DNA from: Diadema setosum
Lineage: Eukaryota > Echinodermata > Echinoidea > Diadematoida > Diadematidae
Length of the DNA stretch: 64,000 nucleotides
Assembly (NCBI GenBank): GCA_033980235.1
Contig: CM067072.1
Span: 18,603,047-18,667,046 of the forward strand
Direction of reading: 5' to 3'
Shown: positions 45,412-57,009 of the stretch, piece by piece
How positions within the stretch are numbered: the first letter of the stretch is position 1
How the letters are laid out: the number at the start of each line of letters is the position of its first letter
Position numbers and translations under genes: made by a program
The notes under the pieces: generated by a model
Told to the model about the DNA's origin: nothing
The model's input: the letters and a program-made list of their open reading frames with translations, nothing else
The model's database searches: none

Positions 45412-45811
45412 CTCCGGAAAGAATGCATGTGTTATACAGCATTGATAAGCAGTCAATTTCAGAACAAAGATCAATAACTGTTTTGGGGATATTGGTGATG
45501 TATACCCTTGTGTGTATGTCTGCTTCAGAAACGGATTTTAATCTAACATCACATCGCATCCTGGTCGCTGATGAAGAATGCGATGACTAACCTGTTTGGT
45601 GTCTTGCTTCTCTCCGGAAAGAATGCATGTGTTATACAGCATTGATAAGCAGTCAATTTCAGAACAAAGATCAATAACTGTTTTGGGGATATTGGTGATG
45701 TTTACCCTTGTGTGTATGTCTGCTTCAGAAACGGATTTTAATCTAACATCACATCGCATCCTGGTCGCTGATGAAGAATGCGATGACTAACCTGTTTGGT
45801 GTCTTGCTTCT
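45412..45811. repeat. Near-identical 200-bp tandem duplication with R4 core
   Basis: Units 45,412-45,611 and 45,612-45,811 each begin CTCTCCGGAAAGAATGCATG and end GGTGTCTTGCTTC. Only one or two bases differ (for example GTATACCC and GTTTACCC). The second half of the unit is foreign to other R4 copies. A minus-strand frame covers both but has no known relative. Confidence 0.9.
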
Positions 45812-45985
45812 ATTTCATGCGCTTTCCTCGCCAGGATAAAGCGTTTTTAGTCTAATGCCATTTTAGTTTTTTATCACATGCAGCCCCCACACACATACAC
45901 ATTACTTACCAGTCAAACCCACCCCACCCAAACATAACACCGGAGCACCCCCCCCCCAATCACACAATTCATAGTGCGTGGCCGA
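45812..45985. other. Short C-rich interval
   Basis: CA- and C-rich DNA including a C9 run near 45,949. Nothing recognised. Confidence 0.4.
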
Positions 45986-46113
45986 CGACAATTTGTGCAG
46001 CTACGTGTCATTTTTTGTGCACAAATTGTCGACATTGAGGTTAAAAATTGGGAACTGCATAAGCAGCACAATTTGTCGCAAGGCGACAAATTATGCAGGG
46101 GCGACAATTTGTG
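45986..46113. repeat. Cluster of alternating GACAATTTGTGC motifs
   Basis: CGACAATTTGTGC (45,986-45,998) pairs with GCACAAATTGTCG (46,019-46,031). Three further versions follow by 46,113: GCACAATTTGTCGC, GCGACAAATTATGC and GCGACAATTTGTGC. The block can fold in several alternative ways and may be a small foldback element. Confidence 0.75.
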
Positions 46114-47154
46114 CCGTAACATCCGTCCTTCTCCATCGGCAGCCCGATAAGTTATTACAAAGTACATATTATTAACATAAATCCCAATTTTGAAGACATT
46201 AAACGGATCAAATCCTAATTCTCTTCCAGAGTAACGAACTTTTAACATGCTCGTCCTGTGCTGACGAAGTTAATTCTTTCGTTAATACAAATAACGCAAT
46301 TTATATTGAACTCCACGCAATTTTTGAAACCTCGTAAAGCCACACGAAACTTTCCTATGGCAGTACTTCTTTACAAAATCAGTTTTCTGATGAAAATAAA
46401 TAGAATAACGTCGTTTTCAATATAACCCGGTAAAGTTTCGACTATTCTCAATGTTCAGTTTTCCTTTATTGTCTTGTATCATAACTACTATTGAAGCACT
46501 GATCAATACGGTGCTTATTTACTACGTCCATATAGGACAGTTGTTTGTCAGGTAGATTGCATAAAAACATCTTGAGGGAAGAATTTTATGAATTTCAACA
46601 AATAACTTAATTTTAACAATTTATCCAAAATAATTAATTCGCATAGTGTACTAAACCGTATGGTACAAGTTCTGAAATGCGGGAAAGGACAACAGAGTCA
46701 AGTAATGAAACACTCATAGAAGTATAGATATTAGAGGTACTGAACAACGATATCGGCTAAATATTACAGTGTACTGAAAACACTAAACTCGTCAAGTAAT
46801 AAAACAGACTTTTAGTACATGATATACGAAAGCAGACACCCTTTTCCATAAATTGAACTGACTGTGGCAAATTCAAAATCTCAAAGGTTTAAAGTAGTGC
46901 GAAAATTACAATTGACCGAGTGAAAGGACAAAGAGAAAATCAATTGAAGGAAAGAAATGCTTTTTCTCTCAGTAGAGTAACACATTTCGTTCAATATTGT
47001 TCTGTTTTGACGAATTCAGTTCTTTCCTTTACAGAAACAGAAACAGACCATGAAATGCATGTGACATTTTGATATCATTTTGTTGTGACACAATGACGCA
47101 GTATTCACAGCAAATTTAACAATTTTTAAACTCCCTTAAGAGTACATTATATAT
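46114..47154. other. Non-coding stretch, nothing recognised
   Basis: AT-rich DNA without long frames. No repeats shared with the rest of the window were seen. Confidence 0.5.
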
Positions 47155-47960
47155 CGTTGTGTGAAAATTATTTGCTTCGGAATGGTCTCATACGCAAGTA
47201 ATGTGCAGTTTAATGTTTCCCGGTTAGCATGCCTGGCGGACGGGATGTGGAGCCGGGAAATGTTCAAACGCCGGGATATGTGCAAACACCGGGAAATGGC
47301 TCATTTTCTCAAATTAAGATCATATCACCCTAAAATGGAATCTGCCAAATTTTGTGAAAATTCGTCGTAGAATTTTCAAGATGCTGAAAATGTGGTAATC
47401 CCCCTCATCTCTCTCCCCCCCCCCCCAAATCTGGGCACCCCTGGATTCGCCATAATCAAACATTAAATTTCATTCATTAACGTCTTCATTAGCAGTAACT
47501 TACCTCTATCTTTTCCAGTTTGACAGAAGAAGAAACAAAATCCAGAGTAAAGGGACTCTGAGGCTTCAACCCCCTCCCCCTCCTTTGGCGGGAGGGGGGG
47601 GGGCTCATTTTATCAATTAAATTCATACTTCCATAAACATGCTATCTGCCAACTTTGATAAAAATCTGTCGTAGATTTCTAAAGAAGATGCTGAAAATGT
47701 GGTAATCCCCCTCCTCTCCCCCACCCAAAAAAAAAAAAAAATCTGAGCACCCCTGGATTCGCCGTAATCAAACATTAGATTTAATTCATTAACGTCTTCA
47801 TTAGCAGTAACTTACCTCTATCTTTTCCGGTTTGACAGAAGAAGAAAAAATCCAGAGTTAAAAGAAAACTGTACTGACATTTTCTAATTGTCTGATAATT
47901 CTAATCTACATTTTTTGATGCCTACAAACTGGAAAGAGAGGATTCTATAACCAAGGATAA
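47155..47960 (-). repeat. R5 repeat, inverted relative to the 59-kb copy
   Basis: Read on the minus strand, this matches 59,237-59,890. Shared parts are the GAAGCAAATAATTTTCAC end, GTGGAGCCGGGAAATG with CCGGGAxATGTGCAAAC units, and the AGGGACTCTGAGGCTTCAAC block with a G/C tract. One module, from GAAAATGTGGTAATCCCC to TTTGACAGAAGAAGAAA, is duplicated in tandem about 305 bp apart (47,386 and 47,691). Confidence 0.8.
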
Positions 47961-48847
47961 GCCTGTAATGATTTTTTGAAAAAAAAAATGAAAACGAGCT
48001 AGCCAAGGAACGATCCACACAATTTGGCATACGTCACAGGTGCCACCCTCCGACTTTAGCAAAACGAACTACACATGTCAATTTACTGATGAAATCTAAC
48101 ATGAAGTACTGCAAAAACTGTTATTGAATAAAATTGCATTATGGAGCTAAAATAAACATGTTAAACAATATTAATTATTTTTTAAAAGGAACCTCTTCAA
48201 AAGCTTTTCATTTAGATAAAATTTGTGGGGAATATTCCAGATATGCAAAATGAAATTGGCATCATTGTCCGAACGTGCTGCCCATAGAAAACTGTGTGTA
48301 AGTAACGTTGCACTTACTTTACTATGTATTGATGATGAGCGATAATGGTTCGACAATTTAAACTTATCTAACGAAGATGAGGACTGAGTGATAGTGGACG
48401 GCAATCACGGTTTACGCCTAGAAGAAAACGGCACCCAGTACACATAGACTCTAGACTGGAACTAGGACTATTGAGCAGTCAAGGACCGAGTAGATTCTAA
48501 CGTTACGTGGCAGTTCAAGTCTTGATGAGTAGGCCCCTACACTCACTCGCCGCCCCGTCGACAGCTGTACGTGCACAGCGCTATGTTCTATACCCCTGCT
48601 GCCAGAACTTGAAGAAAGTCCAGACGAAAGTCCAGACTCCAAGGTCTAGCGTTGCCGTTAGATCTAGGCCCTTGTGCTGCAGGCCCTGTTGTTTCTGTGC
48701 TGGATTTTGCAGGTAAGGTATCTGCTTTTTGGATTTTTAATGTTTTTGTAGTCGAGATAAATCTCAGGGTGGTCGTATTAACACCAAGGACTAGATCTAG
48801 ATCTAGTTTAGTTTTAGTAGGACCCATACCTCGGAAGAGTGACTCAT
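47961..48847. other. Non-coding stretch with a CpG-bearing patch
   Basis: The patch at 48,500-48,712 is richer in CG than its surroundings and ends in a donor-like TTGCAG/GTAAGG at 48,712-48,718. No partner exon is recognised, so a promoter or 5' exon is only possible. Confidence 0.3.
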
Positions 48848-49245
48848 TCTTGCACCTTTTAAGGGTGCAAAGTGATGTCACACTGGTGGCTCCCTATGGG
48901 TGTTATCTTGCACCCTCAAGAAATCGGTGCAAAAGTAGCACCATGGTGCAATGGTCTAATTTTGCACTCTGTGGGTGCACCTTTGCCCCTCCATAGAGGG
49001 TGCAACATTGCACACTTTATTGAGGGTGCGAAGTTCTTCCCTTGGGTGTATATTTCCACCCACACTAAGTGGTGCAGAGTTGCACCTTTCTTGAGGGTGC
49101 GATCTTTCTCCCTTTAATTTTCGGCGCAACTTTGCACCCTCTCTTGCCTCTACTTTTGGTGCAACTTTACACCTTTCGTGAGGGTGCAAAGAAGCACCCT
49201 AAGTTCCAAGATTCAAGCCTCTTTTGAGGGTGCGATTTTGTGCCA
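48848..49245. repeat. GGTGCA/TGCACC-rich inverted-symmetry block
   Basis: GAGGGTGCAA, GGTGCAA and their complements TTGCACCCTC and TTGCACC occur more than a dozen times, alternating in orientation at irregular 20-40-bp spacing. The block therefore folds locally at many points. No frame is conserved. Confidence 0.8.
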
Positions 49246-49518
49246 TATATATAGGTATAATGTTGCACCTATGTGGTGCTTATTTGATCCATGACTGCAG
49301 CAAAATTGCTTCTTTAAAGGAGTCAGTCAATGTCACTGTCTACGCCTTTAGAGGCGCAATGTTGCCCAGTATAACCTCAAGTGCACCTTCAGATTACTGA
49401 GCAATATTGCGTCTCTAGAGGAACAGGCAGTGACACTGATTAGCTCCTTTAAAGAAGCAATTTTGCAGCAGGTATGGATGAAATAAGCACCACATATTTG
49501 CAGCATTATACATATAAG
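49246..49518. mobile_element. Foldback element with about 130-bp arms
   Basis: Left arm 49,246-49,380 and right arm 49,390-49,518 are inverted copies sharing ATGTGGTGCTTATTT, GCAAAATTGCTTCTTTAAAG, GTCACTG and a CGCAAT-TTGC block. It adjoins the GGTGCA block and uses the same words near its ends, so both may be one compound element. Confidence 0.85.
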
Positions 49519-52500
49519 GTAAATATACTTAGCATCACATAAGGCACAATTTGGTTACTTAACTACTTTAAACCTTGAATAGTGCGAACTAATGCTGTTG
49601 TTGCACTGTGCAAAGTAAATAAGATTGGTGTAATTTGGATCCTGTGAATCATGAAATGTGTGTGTGGAATTTGTGATTTTTGAAATGTTAATGTAGAAGT
49701 TAACTGATAGTTGTGTTTGAATGACATACTAAAACCAAAATATTTACCCAATTATCTTTCCAATGAGGTGAGCACTATCACTATCTATCAAATAAACCCT
49801 CTAGGCAAGAGCATACATCTGCATGAAGGAAGAGGTAAAAATATGATATACATTTGTCTGGATACGTTTTATTCAAAACGTACTTGAATACGTACTTATT
49901 CATATAATCTATTATAATAAGATATGCTTTTTACCAGTACACAAAGCCTCAAAAAACAAAAGCATGCTACGTACATTTCCGAAGTATGCACCATATCTAT
50001 AAAAAAAAAAAATGTAAGAGGATTTAACAAGTTGTTTGTATGCATTTAAACGAATAGGCCTACATATTTCCATGCGTCCAATATTCATGTAACAGTGACG
50101 TCATCATGAATCATCAAAAAATATGTTTCCAGCATAGACATGAATTTATCTAAAATTTAAAAGATGTCTTACAATTAGGAGTTTGTTTTATAATTGTCTT
50201 AAAGTCCTTATCACATGTCTTGGTGTTCACACTTATTCAAATCATGAGATTCTGGGCACTTAGATTACGACTACAATTTATTATGGTTTAGATTAACTGA
50301 CATACGCATACCATATTCAGGTATACGGGCATTTCGATTAAAACATCTAAATACAAAATATAATTATAATATGAAAATCGAACTTGATACCAGCCCTTAT
50401 GGGCTACCAATGGAGACTAGGCAGAATCGCAGTTATCATGGTTATGTATTCAGATTTTGTTTTGGGTGATACACGCATTCCGACTGATTTGGGATCAGTT
50501 CGAGTCCCTCAAGCTGAGATTCCGGAACTGCAATGAGCAAATCATCATAATGACTAACAAAGTGACTGAGAATAATACATGCACCAGTTTCTGTTTCGTT
50601 GTTCTATACATAGAAAGTTGTTACGTTTTCCAAACCTCTGTAGGCACACAGGGATTTGCAGATCACCTTTGGCTATAACCCATGGTCGCGTGCAAAATGA
50701 TTGCAGCTTATCTAACTTCTAGTTTCCGAATAGGGGACTACCGTGCTTATACATATTAATCGGATGATAGACCCCGTCAAAGAGTAAATTGCGGATATCG
50801 TATACCATTGTCAAATCCACTTTTTGTTCTGTACACAGTTTCACTGGACTCTTATGAACCACTTAAGCATTACCAAATCATGGAGTATAAGAATAATCTT
50901 ATGTTATGTCCTTGAAACGGCTGCATTTGTATGAGCGGGAACAGTTCGGCATCATACATGACTAAATGCATGTATTATACAAGGTTTCAGGACACTTTGA
51001 ACCGTGTCCCCCCCCCAAAAAAACCCCCCACAAAACAAAACAAAACAAAACAACAACAACGAGTGAAATGTTGTATACCCTAGGTCCATTAGCGTATGAT
51101 CTTTGTCCTTTGAATACATTGCCCATATTTTTCAACGAATAGGCATCTGGATGCAACGTAGGTATATATAAAATGATTTTTTTTAAGGAAAATACATTTA
51201 ACCACTTCAGAAATAACTATGGAACAAATTGACACGTTCCCTTATTCCTAAATGACGTGAGAGAAAACTTTCCTCACCGAAATCATTCTGTCGTTATTCA
51301 AGTACAAGACAATGATGATTATATACCTAGTTCGATTAAAAGTATACATGGAGCCATTGCATAAGTATCTAATGAATAGCATGCTTCAGAACTACATCAT
51401 TGTCATTTATTCTATGACGCTAATAATAGAGAGCCTGGCAGGTTGTAGTCCTCCTACGACGTTTGTTCAGCAAATAAGGCACAAAATAAAATTATGCGAA
51501 TTTTACACGCTGTTGCCAAAGTATCTAATCTTCTTTACCATTATTCTCAGACATAAGGTATGATGATTGCTGTATGAATTGGAAACGGAAGCTTCACAAA
51601 TATTCACGATCTAACAAGGTAAAAGCGAAGTGATGTCTTGCCCACATATCGAATTTGTGATTACACTGATTTTCAAATGTAAGCTCATTGACTTTTTGAC
51701 TGTTGATGGAGTCGGACTTCACCAATATCAACACTTGACAGTCATCTTTAGATGATCTGAGGAGTGAATTTGGTGGTCATACAGCTCAAAAGTGTGGAAA
51801 GCTATTAAAAGAACACCACAATACTATGTCGACAGTGCTTACAAGGTGAGATACAAAGAAAGAGCCCGAAATGGCATTGTAGAATTTGACCATGACCTAC
51901 AATATTTGACCTTGAACTCTGGCACCCACAAGGTGGTAGAAGTAACTTCGTCCAATCGTACAAACATATGCAAAGTTTCATTTGGATACCTCAAACAGTA
52001 CTTAAAGGGGAATGAAACCCAAATGTACTCGTGGATTGGAGCAATATCATAAGAACACATAAGTGAACATGGAAAATCGTGTGATCCAGTGGAAGTTATG
52101 CATTTTTTAAAGTTTCAGTGTCACTTTCATGTATGGAAACGTATATGAAGAAAATATCAAGGGGATTCCATAACATCTGATTCTAAATGAAAAGTACAAA
52201 TTGCATCCACTTATTTGTCGTAGCCATAATTTTAAGGGTAATATTACCCCCATCCCCTTCTGGAAGAAGTAAATCAAGTGCTCCTTTTGTAAAGCTAGAA
52301 ACGTGAAACTATGCCTATTTTCTTTACATTTCTTTATATAATTTTCCATGGTTGACGTCAAAGATGTAGCTTTCTCATCTCGTAATGGCGGCACTGAACT
52401 CTAAATATATGTGTATATATAGCTCTTCAACGGATTTTCCGATATTCTTCAATTTGTGAACTGTTCAACTGCTAAAGTAATCTCCCTGCATTAACTTGTC

Positions 52501-52713
52501 CACTTGTACTTTTCGTTTCATTTCCCTTCGTGATACAACGTTGCCATAATCGATAACAGACTGATGTACGAACGGAGGGACAAGCTGAACAACATCATTT
52601 CTCTGGTGACAATTCCTTGTAAAAGTATACACCATGAAAACTTAAGGCTGGTAAACTATATCAAGACAATTATTGAACAATATTGTTAATGAAGTGCCGT
52701 GATAGTTGCCTGT
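49519..52713. other. Low-repeat stretch without supported genes
   Basis: Only short frames occur. A C7A7C6 and (CAAAA)n tract lies at 51,009-51,060. A TTAAAGGGGAATGAAACCC segment near 52,003 looks like the end of a dispersed repeat. Part of the interval may be 3' UTR or intergenic DNA of the gene ending at 52,714. Confidence 0.45.
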
Positions 52714-52937
52714 TTAGATCAAGGCTTGCAATGTACTGCTGAAGTATGCATCGAGTGTTTCTGCCTTGTCTGGGATACTGAAAGCCACTGAGCACAGAAG
52801 GCCGGAAACATTGTAGCGAAGGAAGACACGATTGTATACAGGAATTCGGGCAGATTTCACAACCATCCAGCCAAATAGTGATGTCACCAGTGCGCAGTAT
52901 TCACAGTGAAGATTGTGGGATTTGGTCCTGCCAGGTT
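52714..52937 (-). CDS. Probable terminal coding exon of an unidentified host gene
   Basis: On the minus strand an acceptor-like ATCTCTTTCAG ends at 52,938 and is followed by 73 codons and a TAA at 52,714. The peptide begins PGRTKSHNLHCEYCALV (about residues 1-17), continues TSLFGWMVVKSARIPVYNRV and ends KAETLDAYFSSTLQALI. It is not low complexity and resembles no mobile-element protein. The exon would join an upstream exon ending with one base of a codon. The protein family is not recognised. No canonical poly(A) signal was seen close downstream. Chance or pseudogene remain possible. Confidence 0.45.
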
Positions 52938-53174
52938 CTGAAAGAGATTTTGACATGAATAAATAATGACTGAATAAAATTTCGAAGGAAATAGGTCGTT
53001 TACACTACGCAGTTTTGTTGCTTACATAAACTAACAGGTTGCAACTATGACCATTGACCAGAAAATGGAGAATTAAATTGATTGCATAGATCTACTTCAG
53101 GTTTCTAACGTCTTTTGCTGAAATAATGAGAAATGGTTTTGAAAAGCTGCGATATCCAAAACAGAGCAATAATA

Positions 53175-53400
53175 ATATAATATAGGACTCACTTTTTATC
53201 ACGATCGCTGCGTTTTATTTTGTTTTCGGATGGCTCATCCATTTCAAAAACCAATTTTCATCAATAATCTTCAGAATTCCTCTTAGAATGGCATACTCTC
53301 TATTATTTCATAAGTAGGTTCTTTGTATATCACAAAAAGTTAAAAGCCCAAATCTTCACCTCCACAAATACTATACCATCCCTTTAAGCTTTGATATTGG
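53175..53400 (-). mobile_element. R6 foldback element, half copy
   Basis: Read on the minus strand it starts TTAAAGGGATGGTATAGTAT, continues GGCTTTTAAC, AAGAGGAATTC and TTGATGAAAATTGG, and ends in the central part GATAAAAAGTGAGTCC. These blocks match the element at 2,638-2,905. It would lie in an intron if the exon at 52,714-52,937 belongs to a gene. Confidence 0.75.
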
Positions 53401-53883
53401 TTTCTAAACAAATCCGGTCGGATAGATTTATTTCAGCTCTTTGTCATATAAGTAAAACATGATAATGTTGCAAAGAAATATTCCTCATATTTCTAGTCAC
53501 AAAGCAGATGGAATTCCCGTCTCCCATAAAAAAAATAAAAGTGCAGCACTTGTGCAGCATGTCCTCTCCAGGCAGACGGGGAATTAGGAGACAGCATGCC
53601 GACATCACTAAGTTAGAGCTGAAAAAAAAAAAGAATAGATGTGGAATAGCCTGAGTAAAGTCATGTTGAATAGAAAAATGTGGCGACTGAGATGAAAATA
53701 CACACCTTTTATGTAGGCCTGCATACATTTATGACATAGGGCATATTCAAATATTCCCACATTTTTCCTGACCAACTCAAAGTCTTCATAACATAAAATA
53801 ACAAAGTAAGACATCAAATTACATGCCAATTTAACATCAGTTTGCTGTATATTTTACACAGTTAGGAAAGGAGTAAGACTTAC
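53401..53883. other. Non-coding stretch, nothing recognised
   Basis: Short frames only (53,444-53,829, minus), without family resemblance. Confidence 0.45.
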
Positions 53884-53988
53884 AGACCTCAGCCATTCAG
53901 CCGTTGCTGAGCTTGCCACAGATGATGGTCCGGGTGCTGGCCATGGCAATGGGTGTAATGATACCCATTATGGTTGACACCTCTAATC
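53884..53988 (-). other. Exon-like segment with good splice signals but no open frame
   Basis: On the minus strand a TTTTCACTTTTGTGTGTGTGTAG-type acceptor (last 20 bases pyrimidine/GT-rich) precedes 105 bp, then a consensus donor GTAAGT at 53,878-53,883. One frame reads VSTIMGIITPIAMASTRTII and ends in TGA before the donor; the other frames also stop. It could be an untranslated exon, an alternative last exon or chance. Confidence 0.3.
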
Positions 53989-54557
53989 CTACACACACAC
54001 AAAAGTGAAAATATAGCCCCCTCTACTTATTCATAACATTGATTTGATTTACTTTGATAATACTGGTTACATAAAAGAAGATTAAAACCCCCCCCAAAAA
54101 AAAAACAAGAAATAAAATAAAATAATAATAAATAAAATAAAATAGAAAAAATAAATAATATATAAATTGATAAATACATTTTTTAAAAAAATGAAAAAAA
54201 GAAGATTCTTGCGAGGTAGAGATGCTGCCTGTATGAGTTACAATCCATCATAGAGTTTTCAGGAAAAAGACGTAGAACGGAAAAGGCAAGAATGAATGAT
54301 CGCAATGGTCCACTTGAGTAACATATCTCTCGATTATAGATGGTATCAAAAATTGCACTATACTATAGTCTTATCAAATTCTCCGCAACCCACTAAACAG
54401 TGGCTACGTTATAGTGACTGATAAAAATGCGTTCATGTAAAATAATACGCTTTAATATAATATACTTCACGGATTTCACATGCTCAACATCTACATGAAT
54501 CAATAACCTGAAAATACATATACGTGTATTACGGATTAATCCATTAATGAAACTTAC
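53989..54557. other. A-rich, low-complexity stretch
   Basis: (CA)n remains near 53,991-54,000 and an AATAAAATAA-rich tract at about 54,085-54,200. No genes. Confidence 0.5.
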
Positions 54558-54658
54558 ATATTCTGTTGAGGAATCACTCTGTCCTTCAGAATTGCATATA
54601 AGTTTACGTGATCAGGAGAATGCGCGCAACGTCATCATATTGTATCTTGCTTGAATAC
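54558..54658 (-). other. Second exon-like segment with good splice signals
   Basis: An acceptor GATTTTCCTTTTCAG precedes 101 bp, then a donor GTAAGT (54,552-54,557) on the minus strand. The best frame (IQARYNMMTLRAFS, stop, SRKLICNSEGQSDSSTEY) has one in-frame TGA. Same strand as the candidate terminal exon at 52,714-52,937. Confidence 0.3.
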
Positions 54659-57009
54659 CTGAAAAGGAAAATCAAGTGTCATGAGTTCAAGGCCACTGTT
54701 CATGCGTGTGTAATAATTTAGCAGAAGAGCTAACTTATGTAAATGTGACTACATAACTCACTCCATGGCAGCTTAATGTATAGTTCAATTCTTATGCACT
54801 GCCTTGCTGCATACAGGGTGAACTTAAGTCCACCACTAACACTACCTGACTACAGAGAATTATCCCAGCATAAAGATAAGCGTGCAATGATTGCCATTAT
54901 AAGTTTAGTTAGTACACTGGTCTATTTATCCATAAGTTTATCAACAATTATTCATCAACTTCCGTTCCTTTTATTCGTTATTAATCAAATGTGATATGGC
55001 ACGACGCGATGTATTATCCTTGGGGATGTGTGTGTGGGGGGGGGGGGAGGTGGCGTAAATGTTATGTTAAGGATACACTCCCTATAGGAATATCCGATTC
55101 CACGTTTTCTTAACTATTTTGTTTTGTTGTTGATCGGTAAATATAAAGAATTACTTGAAATTTGTGATTATGTATGTGTTCACTGTATTGTGAGTATAAA
55201 TTATGCTTGTATAATTGTGTAAGTAGTGAAAATTGTATCATTTATAATGTGTACATGTACATGAATATATGTGAGTTTATGCATGTATGTAGATATTGTA
55301 TGTAGATGTGCACGCCCATGTACCAACAAAAAGAATTTCCTAAATGAACAATAAATGAATCTGAAATCTGAAATCGGAATGCCATGACGTCTTTAGCAAG
55401 ACATTTTATCGCTAAAGCTGCTCTAATTCCACAGAATGGTTACGAAACAAAACAAAATAGAAAAGAAAACAGCAGGCATAAAACTAGCCAGTTTTAACAA
55501 AACTCTAAAATGAACATTTTAATATTACTGCCTGCAAGCCTACATTATGACATGGCTATACAGCCAAAAACATAACAGATACAAGAAATTTGATGAAGGG
55601 TAATATCGAGAGTAAGGCCTTGGTCGAGAACATTGTGGATATTTCAAATCATGCTTTACGATGATAACTCACCATTTTCCACGAAGTAGGAATCTGCGGG
55701 GTCTTGATATTATGAAGTGGACAAAATAATTTTGAAGTCAGAGTTGCGCTAGATGCTCAGCTCAAACACGCATGAACGAGCTGTCCAATGAGCCATCTGG
55801 GAGTCAACTTATGTGCACATAAGTTTGCACGACTCAACAATTCATTGAATTCATAAATCATGTTCAAGAAAAGAATGAACATGCCCACACCAGGTGACCA
55901 AACTACTGGGTCCGTGAATTGACACTTTAGAATGTATTCTATGGATTAATAGGCGTTAAAAAACATTTTCCACTTTTGATTCTTAATAATTCAGTAACAA
56001 TATATCAGATTACACTATCATTGATATGGGAGATAGTTGTATAGTGTACAATTTCGTTGGAGGTGGTTTAAAACACAAATCAGTTTCATGAAATCCATTA
56101 TCAATTTCACAGTTAGGTTACAGATTTTGCTCTATTTCCAACCCTCTGTACAAAATTTTCACTTTGCACAGGGGTCAATGGGTGTGTATGGGAGTATGTG
56201 GTTAACACCCTGACAGTGGTGTTGAACAATGGCCAGGGTTTGAATTCTTTGTTATTTATTCATGAGAAATTCCACTATCACAGCTAGTCTTTATTCATTC
56301 TAAAATGTGGTGTTTGCAAGCACACGGAAACATGTGCTTACATTTTTCATGTGCATGCATTTTACCCTTAGGCATTATGGTGCATGAATCCATGAAAAAA
56401 AAAGGGGAAAAAATCAACCCTTACAAATAAATCATGTAGTTTTCACCCTTATATATCCGCGAGTTTGCTCTCTAAATGATTTTAGTTTATCATTTCCTTT
56501 ACTTTCACTTAATAAAATATGCATACATAAAATGTGACAATGGTATGAATGAAATGACAATGTGACAAACAAAGCAAACAAACAACAAAAGATATCAAGT
56601 GAAGGGGCGAGTGAGAAGGCAATTGGCCTTATTTAAAACTAATCCCGGAGAAGTAAATACATTGTATATACAGAGAAAAATAATGGCACACACACACACT
56701 CACACATGCATACACAGACAAAAACATGGACCAGCGCATATTAGCAACACACAAGATGTCATTTTCACAAACACACCCTATCTTGCTAGTCTCTTATAAA
56801 TTTGTAAAATGATATTGGTAACTTTCAAGTAAAATACGTTTCAAGTAAAATCTTTCAAGTAAAATACGTTTGAAAGCTTAAAACTTTGTACCGTTTTCTC
56901 ACACTTCACATCAGAGTGGACGCAACGAAAATCTATAGCGTGTAGGTAGGGTTTGATTCCATCATCGCACAGTAAGCATGCAGGGAACGCTGTGACATAT
57001 TCTATTTCG
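54659..57009. other. Low-repeat stretch without supported genes
   Basis: A G11 run lies near 55,037. The segment 55,080-55,375 ends in AATAAATGAATCTGAAATCTGAAATC, the last 12 bases of which resemble the short-word tail of a plus-strand LINE 3' UTR. Short CA-rich DNA lies at 56,690-56,710, and a triplicated TTTCAAGTAAAATACG word at 56,824-56,870. A 61-bp exon-like piece is not supported. Confidence 0.4.

Noticed and set aside
45412..45811. CRISPR-like alternation of repeats
   Set aside because: Whole 200-bp units are duplicated, with no short repeats separated by unique spacers. The 63-kb array fails the same test.
48507..48716. Frame ending at a donor-like site in a CG-richer patch
   Set aside because: Composition is odd (Arg/Cys-rich) and no partner exon was found; kept only as a note on the interval.
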